Notes under the pieces: generated by a model
The model's input: the letters and a program-made list of their open reading frames with translations, nothing else
Database searches by the model: none
Told to the model about the DNA's origin: nothing
Origin: Nymphaea colorata
Lineage: Eukaryota; Streptophyta; Magnoliopsida; Nymphaeales; Nymphaeaceae
Reading direction: 5' to 3'
Assembly (NCBI RefSeq): GCF_008831285.2
Contig: NC_045138.2
Span: 28,305,934 to 28,369,933 of the forward strand
DNA: 64,000 nucleotides
Shown here: positions 49,614-62,500 of the stretch, in pieces
Layout: every line of letters starts with the position of its first letter
How positions within the stretch are numbered: position 1 is the first letter of the stretch
Made by a program: the position numbers and the translations under genes

Positions 49614-52600
49614 TGAGTGCTTCACACCTCAGTGTACAAAATAATTATCTAAACTAGCTTCCAAACCCTCATATACATATACCAGATACCAGATTTGAAG
49701 GAAATTATTACGCCAATGATTTGAGAAGATCACATGGTGCAAAAACAACTTGCAAATATAGAACCTTAGTTGTTTTTTCAAGGGTCAAAAAAAAAAAAAA
49801 TCCTTCAAAGGAGGAGAGGGAAGGGAGAAACAAATGACTTAAACCAAATCCATTGATTCTTTTGAGGGAGACTTTAGAACTCTTGAAAAATCAATTTAAC
49901 TTTTATAGTTGCAACTTAATTTCCACCATCTTATTTTCTGGGAATCGACAACATAGATAATTCTCTTCAAAGGTATGTTTTTTTTATAAATACATGCACT
50001 TGCACACACACATATCAAAGTCTGGTAGCTACCAGTTTTTCTACATTTGGTAAAACCTGCATTTTATTACTTCTGTTGGTTTCCGGAGTCATTTTCAAGT
50101 TGCTACTATAGATGAGCTAGGAAAAGCCACCCAAGCTGCAATGGAAGGCCATAAATATTCATTAAATAGTCGAATGGCTACAATTTCCTAACAGTCTGAT
50201 ACCTGAACAAAGCAAACCCGTAGTTGCATTCTGGGGGATGCATGATCCATCAAAATAAGACGGTGGTTTCCAGGAAAGTAGGTAACGTGAGCTACCACCG
50301 ATCCTGTTCAGCTTTCTTTGCCATTTAAAACCTGTTTAAGTTGATCAGCCGAGCAACAAGCCGATGCAATTCTGCGATGAGTTCCAACTTTTGCCTTCAT
50401 GACAATGTTCGCATCAAGAATCAGGTAAAGCAAATCGTTAAAATCTTTGAACCAGTGACAAGAAAGATTGTGAAGAGATGTTGCAGGTTTGGACAAGAAA
50501 GATGGAGAGGGTAACCTGTAATGCGACTGTATGTAGTTAGAGTACAGGTCTATAATGGTGGTGGTGATGACGGTAGCATTAGAATTATTCCTTATGCCTC
50601 CAACCCCTTCGATAGTGTTTTCTTTGGACAAATATTAGTGTGCCAAAATGATTTGTCTGGCTCCTGGCTTACATCATCCTTTGTCTGGCTCCTAAGGGCT
50701 ATGGCCCCATCTCAAAAAAAAAAAAAAATTACATGTAAAATTTTAAAAAAACTTTACTTCTCATATATAAAAATTTTAAAAAATGATATTTCAGTCCAAG
50801 TCAAATTTAAAAACTTAATTGGGGCCCCACTTTTCTGGCTCCCCTCTTGCCTAACTAGAAAGAAAAACATGTGGTAGATCTTGGAGTTTGTGCTTTCCCA
50901 AACCCATGCGGTGATTCTGGGTGAGGGAGAGTAATAACCCTACTGCCCAGATGGAGTCGGAGCTCTCTCGTTTCTCTTGCATGTGGGTCTAGGGCTACTT
51001 CGATGTCTGGTGTAGACCAAATATGTATAGACTATTACAGTGCTTCTACCTTATATAGCACAAAAGCACAACGTCTACAAGAGTCAAGTTTTTCACACCA
51101 TCAGTCTAACCAGACTGCGCTGCACCCTTCACAGGGAAACCCGTCATTAAATTGCAACTATTAATGAGGTTAAGACATATAGAAGGTTGCAGTTCGTGTG
51201 GGATCCTACGCATTTTGCATTGAGAAAAAGCTGCACACTAAAGGAACCAGACAAATGGATACCTCTTCTCCATTCGGGAGTATACCATAATGGCTTGACC
51301 GAAAACAATGGGCTCAACAACCAGATATTATTCAGAACATCACCAAATTTGTGAGCTCTCTAGCCTCTTCAATGGCGGAAACAATGAACAATGAGGTTAG
51401 GTAAGAAAAGGCAACATATTAGTTGGCATTGCCATATACTCACTCATATTGTATATTGTATATGAAAAAATTGCTCTTCATTTCATCAACACTCAGGATA
51501 TCAAGATCTCATTTTTGCCCATAATAGAAGGGAAGGTAAAAATATTGTCAGTAGTAAGAATATGGTCATCCCATTTTCTGATATTTTTTCCTCCCTCATT
51601 TTTTGCCATGTCTTTGCCTCATAGAAGGATGAAAGCACTGCCACTCCAAGATGCAGACTGGATGTTTGAGGCCTATTGCTTATAGTGGAAACTGTGCACT
51701 TTTCTTGATCTGGCATTGAGAAAGAGTGGGTTGCTTGCATGTGGAGGTTCATTAATGATAGATCAACTTTGTTCAGTGGACATGCAAAGTGCAGGTAAGA
51801 GCCCTTGAAACCAATATTGGTAGCTCAAGTCTATCAGTTTTTTTATATTTCTTTTTGAAAATATTGCAGCAAAATTTTTGGATCTGTGAAAATTAAAACA
51901 TGAGATCTCAATCCATGGTGTTTGTTTTACTAACATTGTATTTTTGGCTTCTTCAATTTCGATGAAAATCAGCCAAGCTAGATGCTGGTTTAAAATGGAA
52001 ATTTGAACAATAAAATTTATGGATTTCAAATAAGTGAAAAAGCACAAAAATGTATTCACTTTCTTATATGTATATATATATGTGTATATAAAATAAAACC
52101 AAATCCAAAATACAATTTTCTAAATGCCTGGACATTAGATAGAAGATATCCAACCAGATATTACTTAAGTCTGAATTTGAACCTGAATCCTATGGAATTT
52201 CATTTCCTAAACCCGAACCTAAATCCAATTCGATTTGTTAATCAGATCTTAAATTTTTTTTTTCTATATCCTTTTTTTTTGAAGCGGCTCCATTGGATAT
52301 CATAGATTTGCTGACATCCTCATCAAGGAGAAGTTGCTGCGAGATCTTTGTTGACACACTGAAATGCATTTTCATTTCAAAGGCAAAACGTTGTTCCATC
52401 TCCTTCGATTATCAGTGCTTCTCCAAGAGGTTTCCTTGGTTTAATGGATTCCTCGGTTTATTTGTATCTCAAATAAAGGCATCCAAAATTAAGAGAAAGG
52501 AAAATGTGACATTTCATTTGCGACTTATAAGAGGTACACTGCATACATCAAAAATAAAAAAAATGACTGAAAATTTGAAAATTTTTATCCTCATAAACTT

Positions 52601-53249
52601 AAGAAACCTCAATCTCTATTCTTCCAAGTACAAGGAGACTGAGTCAATATCAAGAAGACCATAAAGTCTTTTCTTAATTTTAACGTCAAAAAAACTATCT
52701 TAAGCAGGAAGAGGATTTCATCGTACTGCAAAGCGAAGCCTCTAGGATCCAAAACTGAGTGCACCTTCACTTCTCAACAACAAGCAAAGGTAATATACAA
52801 TTATGCATTAAGTAATGATGGGACATAGGTTCAGAGCATCTTCCATTTTATAGGTAACATTAATGGGCATAGTAAGAGTATGACATGTATCAAACCATAT
52901 TTTAAAATGTGCTTATGATAATATGTTATTACTAATGCACAACCAATTTGGCCGATTCATTTTTCGGAATTTGATTTGGACAACGCCATCGCCATCCGTT
53001 CCATCTAATTCATATCAAACACACACACAATAGGGTCACAACTTGATCCATATCATTGAATTCGGAGTCTAAAGAATGAAAATTCAATTTCAAAGAATCA
53101 AAATTCAATTTCAAATTTAAGTATTATTTCTTTATCGACTTCATTCATTTTTATGGAAGAGAGTTATTTCGGTTCCATTTTTATATCTCAGAACCAACCT
53201 TGACGCAGACGCTCTTGATTTAATCGGGTTTCCACTTTCCATCTCCTCA
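48847..53249. other. AT-rich intergenic DNA
   Basis: I see no gene here. It contains a TA microsatellite (49579-49609), A/T homopolymer runs, a short repeated word TTTGTCTGGCTCC (twice near 50660-50690), and a diverged relative of the 48.4 kb element at about 52130-52322. Short open frames such as 50308-50631, 51763-52059 and 52293-52664 show no recognisable motif. Confidence 0.55.
52130..52322. mobile_element. Degenerate relative of the 48.4 kb MITE
   Basis: AAATCCAATTCGATTTGTTA and the following TCAGATCTTAAATTTTT align with AAATCCGAATCCGATCCGAT and TTGGATATTAAATTTTT of the 48.4 kb element. The right end GCTGACATCC matches its TTGACATC. The left end is not definable. It is an old, decayed copy. 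Confidence 0.55.
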
Positions 53250-53790
53250 ACTTTGCGCGGTTTTCTTTTTTGGGACGGACAGTTGTGTTCGTATCCATTT
53301 TTCTACGGAAGTTCAAATGGCGGTTTTGAATGTTTCGCGGGTAAAACAAGAATTGGGTTTCGCTCTCCGCACTTCTTCACTGGTGCGTTCTCTCTCTCTC
53401 TCTCTCTGTCTGTCTTTTGCGTTTCAACACTGGCTTCCAAAGGGATCGCTCTCATGCATGGTGGGGCTTGCCGCTTGTGGTTTCTGCCCTCCCTGCTTTA
53501 ATGGCGATCGTATGAAAGAAGCGGAACAAAGGAAGAGGATGCAGGGTACCCTACGTTTCAAGCAGAGGCAGAGCCGGTGGAATGCAACGATTCTTTCGGG
53601 CTTCAGAGATCCTTTGGCGGGTTCCCTGGGTTTGTGAGTCCGAGGAACCTAATGTTGAATATCTCGCAGAAGACGAAGACCTTCTAAGATCGTCCAATCG
53701 GCAGCCTTAGACCTTCTCTCGCTTCAGACGAACCCCTTCGCATCCTGCTCGCCTCCTTGGCAGCCATCGGGGGTCTGATTTTCAGGTCTT
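53250..53790 (+). other. GC-richer tract, possible 5' end of an unidentified gene
   Basis: This stretch is GC-richer than both flanks and contains a CT microsatellite (53391-53407), like the leaders of the profilin genes. A 106-codon frame starts MAVLNVSRVKQELGF at 53317 and stays open to 53637. A CAG|GTCTTG-like donor lies near 53785. I recognise no domain and no continuation downstream. It may be a promoter and first exon, or a decayed gene end. Confidence 0.3.
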
Positions 53791-54307
53791 GTTGTTTCTT
53801 GGTTCTTTCCTTTATACCCAAACCACTGCCTGTTAATAAGCTCGTCTTCTTCTCTCTCATGTTTCTATCTCATTCATGTTGGTTAGCAATTTTTTTTTTC
53901 TTGATCAGTGCTAGCTTTCGATCTTGAACTTTTTATTTCGTCTATTCAGAACGAGCATTTTCTGGCGGATGCATCATTTTGCTTGATTTTCTATAGTTGC
54001 AATAGAGCTTTAATGTTCTGTTAAGTTGCTTCTGCGAACCCATGAATCGATGATTCGCTTGGCTGAATTGTATTCAATTCCTTTTGTTTGTCCTGTATTT
54101 CTCCTCTATTCCATTACTTTCGTCTGTGTTATTTTCATAATTTTCCATTGTTATGTTATCATGACGGGGAAGAACGAAAATGTTAGTTGACTGTCCTGAA
54201 ATTTGAAAACCATGCTCTCGTAAGGCTTTCTTCTACCATTTTTCATACTTCAAGGCAATATTGTATGGTGAAGAGACATCCCATTCATTTAGCTTAAATA
54301 TCCACCC

Positions 54308-54840
54308 TTACAACGCCCATTTATGAGTAGGGAAACCACCCGTCATAATCTGAATTCTGGATTGCTTATCCAAACAAAATGTCAAGTGAACAATATCACT
54401 TAGTCTGTCCCAAGCTCCCAGAGCCTCACTCTTAACAGAGCAAAAATTAGTAAGTGAATCCATTTTCTGTTCACTAGCCCAACGATCTGTCAGTTCAATA
54501 ATGCTAAGTGCTAACAACACTTTCATCAGCTATTCAAGAAAGAGCAAACCAACCAAATCCACGACATCAATTAGGAATTCTGATGCATCCCAAAATGTTT
54601 GTCGAATAGGAGAAGCAGCATCAGTCACCCTTTCAAATTGTTTAATGACATCTTCCTTTGCATACTCGACGTAATCAGTCCCATCATAACCATGACCTTT
54701 TCCTGCAGCTTGTAAGTGTAAGTATTGCACTTCATTGTCAAGTTCACCTAGCTTACCTTAAGAAGCTTCAGCCTGTCTTGATGAACTTGGTTTTGTTTTC
54801 TTGTATCCTCAAGGTCTTGTCTTAACTCTTCATCATTTTA
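54308..54840 (-). pseudogene. Broken coding fragment, coiled-coil-like, family not recognised
   Basis: Read on minus, a coding-like run begins DEELRQDLEDTRKQNQ near 54830 and is rich in charged residues, like a coiled coil. Near 54760 the frame shifts at AAGGTAAGCTAG. It continues in another frame as LGELDNEVQYLHLQ and GTDYVEYAKEDVIKQFERV. A stop codon at 54530-54532 interrupts it, after which the same frame stays open as MKVLLALSIIELTDRWASEQ to a stop at 54308. The amino-acid composition looks protein-like throughout, unlike nearby chance frames. The AAG|GTAAGC could instead be a true splice donor, so an intact gene with introns is not excluded. I cannot name the family. Confidence 0.5.
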
Positions 54841-56555
54841 ATGCAAAGGAAGTAGATTTCTTTTTTTACAATCCTGGAAGGGTACAATATTGCAGTCACA
54901 CTGACATTGGTGACCCATATCGGAAGGGTACAATATTGTAGTCAAATGCTGGCAGTGCTAAGAAAATTAAAAAAAGAAAAGATAAATGCAAAGCAAGAAA
55001 CAAGATAAGAAAAAATGAGAAAGAAATCGTAAGTTGAAATTTTTATTAATTGTTGGCACTCTTTATTCTTTTCATGTAATATGTTGGTCCTCTTAGTAAT
55101 TTTTTGTTAATATGTTTAAGGAGATTAGAGTTAATGAAGGACAACTTTTCTAATTCCTTTCTTTCCTTGTCAACATGATGTGAAAGGTGGCTTGAATGTA
55201 GGGCCATTTGACACCATCTCTAGATGTGCTTTGACTAAATCGATTGTGGGTGTTTTCTAGTTGTCGCCGTCTCCTTGTTGGACGTATTATTCATCACCAA
55301 AAATCTACTGATAACCTAAGAGATCTGGCGATCTGGGTTATGACCAGTTGCAACAACAATGTAGCAATGACCACTTTTCTGCTTTGCTTATTATGGTAAT
55401 TATGCAAAATGTAGGAGCGAGTAGACAGGTAAGTGCTAGTTCAGTTTTTCTTTTTTAAATTATCGGTTTTATTATAAGTTTGTATGTTTTTGGTCGTTTT
55501 TGAGTTCTTGCATGCTTTAGTGTAGATTCTGCATTTTCACAGCTGTAAAAAATAGAAAAGATAGGCTCTAGTTTTCAACCTGCATAATTTTCTTCTTCAG
55601 CAGAAGTTTGTTTGTGATTTAAAAATATTAAATCTGGTTGAAAATTTTTAATTCTTTGTTTGGGCATATTTTAACTTGTCCAAAACAAAGACCAAATTCT
55701 ATTTTCTGGAAAATTTGTTCAGAAGAGTCATTTTCACAAGTTGACTTTGAACTGTTGTCAACGTAACAAAACAGAGGCTAACACATTTCGAAGGGTTAAA
55801 GTTGGCATTTTGGCTCATTGTTACTTTGTCACTTTGTAAATACTTTTGGGAAGCGCCTGAAAATGTTCAGAATTTTGGAGTTGCAGAAAGAGGAGTATTG
55901 AATTTTTTAATAAACCCCTGTTTCTTCTATGTAGAAACAGAATTGTGTTTTTCCTGCTTTCTAAATCAAATTCCTTGATTTTTAACTTTTCGTAGAGAAA
56001 ACCCTTCTCCAGAGCTTCTTCTACTCTGGTTTGTTTTAGGACTTATATCTTTTATTTCATATTGTTGGTGGATTTTAGAACTTTTGTGTCCTTGTCATTC
56101 TATTGCATTGTCATAATGTATGTCCAAAATTGTAAATTATGAAAGTGCAGTGTGGTCAAAGGGGAAAAATTCATTTTGTTTAATACATTGTTTGCTTGCT
56201 TTTGGTGCAATTTTTCTCTGTAGTGTTGTTAGTAGTAGTGTTCCCTACTAGCAAAAGTTGTTTTGGTGTCAGCTCACTTAGTTAGGACCGTGGCTTGTCC
56301 TTTCACGGGAGGTAGACTAGGCTAGAAGCCAAAACTTGGAACTGGGCCATACACTAAGGGTATTCTTAGTGTATGAAAGGGCAGAGAACTTTGGGTAGAC
56401 ATTTTCATCAGTTTAAATTGGAAGCAAGAAGTGACGACAAAAGACATAGACACCCAAAGATTGTGGATCCAGTCTAAAGTGGAGGAGGTGTTGATAATAA
56501 TGGGAATAAGGTTAAGGTTGAGACTCATATAAATCCCTCAACTCTAGATCCATTC
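54841..56555. other. AT-rich intergenic DNA before the repeat array
   Basis: I see no gene. GGAAGGGTACAATATTG occurs twice, 46 bases apart (54876 and 54922), next to the broken coding fragment. The rest is AT-rich unique-looking sequence leading into the array. Confidence 0.5.
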
Positions 56556-59500
56556 ACTCAAAAAATATATCATTCATGCATCCTATCAACAAAATCCAGC
56601 AATCAGAAGACCTGAGATTGCAACAAACTAACTTTGTTCTACATTTTTATGCTTTTTACAAGAAATACAAACTGTTGAGTAACTGACAAATTTGGATGTA
56701 GAACATTTTAACACTTCCAAACTGTTTTAATTTGCGAAGCTCACAACTTTCACAAGCTTTACAATTCCAATTTTAACAAGAAAAGCCTTGAAATTTTCTA
56801 GTTTTCAAAACTCTTATACTTTCAAAGTGTTACAGAATTCACAACTATCATAAGTTTTGTAGTCTTGGACATTTCACAAGTAAAAATGGAAAACTTCAAC
56901 AGCCTTACACATTATTCAATTTTTTAAAATTTTGTGAGTATGGTTTTGAACTCATAAAGCTTTTGCTCTTTCGAAATATTTGGACTATTGTTTCGACTTT
57001 TCTTTTTTAACATCTTTTTTGAAAGTTCCTAGTGGAATATTTTGCACTATTTCAAAAGTTTCTAGCATCATGACAATTATTTTTATGCAATAGTTTTTAT
57101 ATGTTTTACAAGAACTACAAGCTTTTTCATGAATTTGACAAATTAAAAAAAAACTTTTTGGACATTCCAAACTGCTTCTAATTTTACTAAACTTACAAGT
57201 TTTATGAAATCTCATCTTTCACAAGCAAAATCCATAATTTCAACAGCTTACCAAAAATTTTTTGAAGGGTGATTTTGAAAACTTTCCTCGTTTTACAAAA
57301 TTCTTTCACTTTTTTTTAAACATTTTTTGAGAAACACAAACTTTTTGACTCGACAAAATTTAGTGAAAAATTTTGTAAATACTTTCAATATTTTCGATTT
57401 ACAAATGCCTCACAACTTTCACTGGTTTTGCAACTTCCAGCTATAACAAGTCTTGAAATTTTCAGCAGTTGACATATTTTCCAATTTTTTATCGAAGTAA
57501 TGTTTTGAACTCATAACAAATTTGAACTTTTCGAGCAACTTTTGATAATCGTTTCAAATTCTATAAGGTGACACATTTGAAAATGTACTTTTGCGCTCTT
57601 TGAATTTTTTTGTAAACTTGATAACAACTTTTTTAATATTACTTAAAACTTGCATTTTTAGTTATACCTTTCTTCAGTTTTGTGAATTCACACCTTCACA
57701 AGTAAAATATTCAAAATTTTAATAGCATTAATAGTATGATTTCAAACTCATAAAATTTTGCACTTTTAAGAAATTTTGACAATTGTTTTGGCTCTTCTAA
57801 TCTAACATCTTTTTAGAGTTTCTATGAACTTTTTTGCATTATTTAAAAAAATTGCTAAACCTCTTAACAGCTATTTTTATGTTACAAAATTTGTTTACAT
57901 GTTTGTAAGGTTACAAGGCTTTTAAATAATTTTGAAAAGTTTTGAAAATTTTGCAAGTGTCATTTAGAAATAGTAAATTTGTTCAATTTTGTGACAATTT
58001 TTTTGATGTTTAAAGTTGGTATTTTTAAAAGTTTTCTAGTGAATTTTTTTTTGCACTATTTAAAATTTATAAATTTTCTAAATTCATAGCTTTCACAAGC
58101 TTACAAGTTTTGCATGTAAAATCTTTCTTCAATTTTTGAAAATTTTGCAATTACCGTTTGAAAGTTTTTTCAATTTTCCAAAAGTCTTTCTCCCTTTAAT
58201 CCTTTTTATAGGAAACACAAACTTTGGAACGAACATGGTGAGGTTTATAATTTTAACAGTGCTTTGCAACTCCCAAATTTAACACATAAAGTCTTCAAAT
58301 TTTTAAAATTTTAATATTCTTTAACTTTTGAAAACTTTTCAAGTATTGTTTCAATTCCTGAACTTTTTGTGCGATGTTAACAATTCCGTCCACTCAAAAA
58401 ATATATCATTCATGCATCCGATCAACAAAATCCAGCAATCAGAAGACCTGAGATTGCAACAAACTAACTTTTTTTTTTACTTTTTTTTGTTTTTTACAAG
58501 AAATACAAACTGTTGAGAAACTTGACAAATTTTGTTGTAGAATATTTTAAAACTTCCAAACCGTTTTAATTTGCGAAACTCACAACTTTAACAAGCTTTA
58601 CAATTCCAATTTTAACAAGAAAAGCCTTGAAATTTTATAGTTTTTAAAACTCTTGTACTTTCAAAGTGTTACAAAATTCACAACACATAAAGTCTTTAAA
58701 TTTTTAATGCTTTTTAATATTCTTCAGTTTTTGAAAACTTTTTAAGTCTTGTTTCGAATCATGTAGTTCTTGAACTTTTTGTGCGATGTTAACAATTCAA
58801 TATACTCAAAAAATATATCCTTCATGCATCCTATCAAGTATCAACAGAATCCAGCAATCAGAAGACCTGAGATTGCAACAAACTAAGTTTGTTTTACTTT
58901 TTTATATTTTTTACAAGAAATACAAATTGTTGGGTAACTTGGTAAATTTTGTTGTAAAAACTTTTTAACACTTTCAAACTGTTTTAATTTGCGAAGCTCA
59001 CAACTTTCACAAGCTTTACAATTCTAATTTTAACAAGAAAAGCTTGAAATTTTGAAAAAATTGATACATTATTCAGTTTTTGACATTTTCTTCAGTTAAT
59101 GTTTTGTGTACAAAAAAAATTCTGAACTTTTTGAGTGAGTTCGACAATGGTTTCGACTTCTATCAGGTTGGACATTCTTATGGTAAACCATTTTTGCAAG
59201 TTAAAATTTCGTTGACCTTCACAAAGTTTTTCTAGTTTTCAAAACTCTTGTACTTTCAAAATGTTCAAAATTCACAACTTTCATAAGTTTTGTAGTCTTG
59301 GATATTTCACAAGTAAAATATGGAAAACTTCAACAGCCTTACACATTCCTCAATTTTTAAAAATTTTGAAAGTAAGGTTTTGAACTCATAAAGCTTTTGC
59401 TCTTTCGAAATATTTTGACTATTGTCTCGATTTTTCTTTTCTAAGCAACATGACTATTATTTTATTTGGCAATCGTTTTTATATGTTTTACAAGAACTAC

Positions 59501-62500
59501 AAACTTTTTCATGAATTTGACAAATTAAAAAAAAACTTTTTGGACATTCCAAACTGCTTCTAATTTTACTGAGCTCACAACTTTTACAAGTTTTATGAAA
59601 TCACATCTTTCACAAGCAAAATCCAGAGTTTCTACAGCTTACCAAAAAATTTTCAAGGGTCATTTTAAAAACTTTTCTCGCTTTACAAAATTCTTTCATT
59701 TTTTGACACTTTTTTTTGAGAAACACAAACTTTTTGGCTGGACAAAATTTAGTGAAAAATTTTGTAAGTACTTTCGACATTTTTGATTTACAAACACCTC
59801 ACAACTTTCAGCTATAACAAATCTTCAAATTTTTAAGAGTTGATTTTTTGATCAATTTTTTATTGAAGTATTGTTTTGCACTCATAAAGAGTTTGAACTT
59901 TTCGAGTGACTTTTGATAATCGTTTCACATTCTATATGTTGAAGGATTTGAAAATGTACTTTTGCCCTCTTTGAAATTTTTGTAAACTTGACAACAATTT
60001 TTTTTAATATTACTAAAATCTTGCACTATTTTTCGCACCTTTTGTCAGTTTTTTGAATTTAGACTTTCACAAGTAAAATATTGAAAATTAATAGCATTAA
60101 TAGTATGATTTCAAACTCATAAAATTTTGCACTTTTAAGATATTTTGACAATTATTTTGGCTTTTCTAAGCTAACACCTTTTTAAAGTTTCTATGATTTT
60201 TTTTGCATTATTTAAAAAATTGCTAATATTTTTATGCTACAAAATTTGTTTACATGTTTGTAAGGACTACAAAGCTTTTAAATAATTTTGAAAAGTTTCA
60301 AAAATTTTGCAAGTGTCATTTTAAAATTGTAAATTTGTTCAATTTTGTGACAATTGTTTTGACGTTTAAAGTTGGTATTTTTTAAAGGTTTCTAGTGATT
60401 TTTTTTGCACTATTTAAAATTTAGCCAAACTTTCACAAGTTTTCGAAACTCATAGCTTTTGCAAGTTTACAAGTTTTGCAAGTAAAATCTTTCTTCAATT
60501 TTTGAAATTATCATTTCATAACTTTTCCAATTTTCCAAAAGTCCTCCTTTTAACGCTTTTTATAGGAAACCTAAACTTTGGAATGGACATGGTAAGGTTT
60601 ACTCTTTAAATAGGGCTTTTCAACTCCCAACTTTAGCGCATAAAGTCATCAAATTTTCAAAGTTTCAAATATTCTTCATTTTTTGAAAACTTGTCAATTA
60701 TTGTTTCGAATCATGCAGTTCATGAACTTTTTGTGCGATGTTGACAATTCCATCAACTCAAAAAATATATTACTCGTACATCTTATCAACAAAATCCAGC
60801 AATCAAAGACTTGAAATTGCAACAAACTGTTTTACCCTTTTATGTTTATTTACAAGAAATACAAACTGTTGAGTAACTTGACAGGGTTTTTTAACATTTT
60901 AAATTTTTAATGTATTTGACTACTTTTAAACTAACTTTTGTAGACACTTTTCAATACTTTTAATGTCTACATATTTCACAACTTTGACAAGTTTCATAAA
61001 CTCACTGTTCTCATAAGGAAAATCTTTAAATTTTGAAAAATTTTAAAAACTTAGTATGTTCTCCAGCTTGTGAAAATTTTGCAAGTATCATTTCAAAATA
61101 GTAAAGTTATTGAATTTTAGCATTTGTTTCTGATTTTGAAAGGTTGCATTTTTTAAAGCATGTTTTATATGCTCACAATTTACACACTTTTTATTAGGTC
61201 ACAACTTTCACAAGTAAATCTTGAAATTTTCAAAATTTCAGAAGTATACAATATTCATCAATTTTGAAAATTTTGCAAGTGTCAGTTTGAAGTAGTAAAG
61301 CTAATCATTTTATGACAATTATAAGTGCTTTACTGCTTTATTGTTTTACAAAACTCTTACATTTTTTACGATGATTACAAAATTTGTGACTAATTCGACA
61401 GATTTTAATGAATATTTTTATGGTCATTTTAAAACTATTTTGAATTTTACGAAACTCACAAGTTTTTGAAACTAACAAGTTTTGCAAGTTATAAACCAAT
61501 AATTTTTGCACGCAAAATTCTTTCTTCAATTTTTGAAAATTTTGCAATTGTCATTTCAATAATTTTATTGTTTTATAAGAGTTTTTTCCTTTTGACGCTT
61601 TTTATAGAAATCACAAACTTTTGGACCAACTTGACAAGGCTTATAACTTTTGACAGGTTTTTCAACTCTCAACTTTAACATGTGAACACTTGAAATTTCT
61701 AAAGTTTAAGACATTTTTGCATTTTTGAAAACTTTTCAAGATTGTTTCAAACCATATAACTTCTGAACTTTTTGACAATCTCGAAAGTTTTGCATATTCT
61801 TAAATTATAAAAAATTTCGCAAGTATGATTTTAACCTCATAAAATCTCTGCACTTCTAAGAAATTTGGACAATTGTTTTGGTGTATTCCAAGTTTACATT
61901 TTTTAAAAATCTTTGGTTAAATTCTTTGTACTATTTGAAAAAATGCGGAACCACGTAACATTATTTTTCGATTTGATTTTTTTTTTAAATGTTATATAAA
62001 ACCTACAAACTTTTTAATGTATTTGGCGATTTTCAAGCAAACCTTCAAACTGCTTTTAATGTTTATATATCCCATGACTTTCACAAATTTCATAAACTCA
62101 CAACTTTCACAAGTAAAATCTTTAAATTTTTAGAATTTCCAAAAACTTATCACCTACTATAGCTTTTGAAAATTTTGAAGTGCCATTTTGAAATCATAAA
62201 ATTACTGAATTTTATCATTTGTTTCTGATTTTAAAGGCTAGCACTTTTTGAAAGCAGGTTTTATAAGTTCATAACTTTCGCATGTTTTATAAGGTCACAA
62301 CTTTTTTAAGTAAAATCTTGAATTCAAAATTCAAAAGTGTGGCACACATTTTTTCAAATTTGAAAACTTTTCAAGTGTTATTACAAATTAGTACAATTGT
62401 TCAATTGTGTGACAATTGTTTTAGCATTTGAAAGTAAGCACTTTTTAAAAGTTTTTTTGTGAAATTTTTTGCACTACTTAAAAGTATTTTACAATGATTT

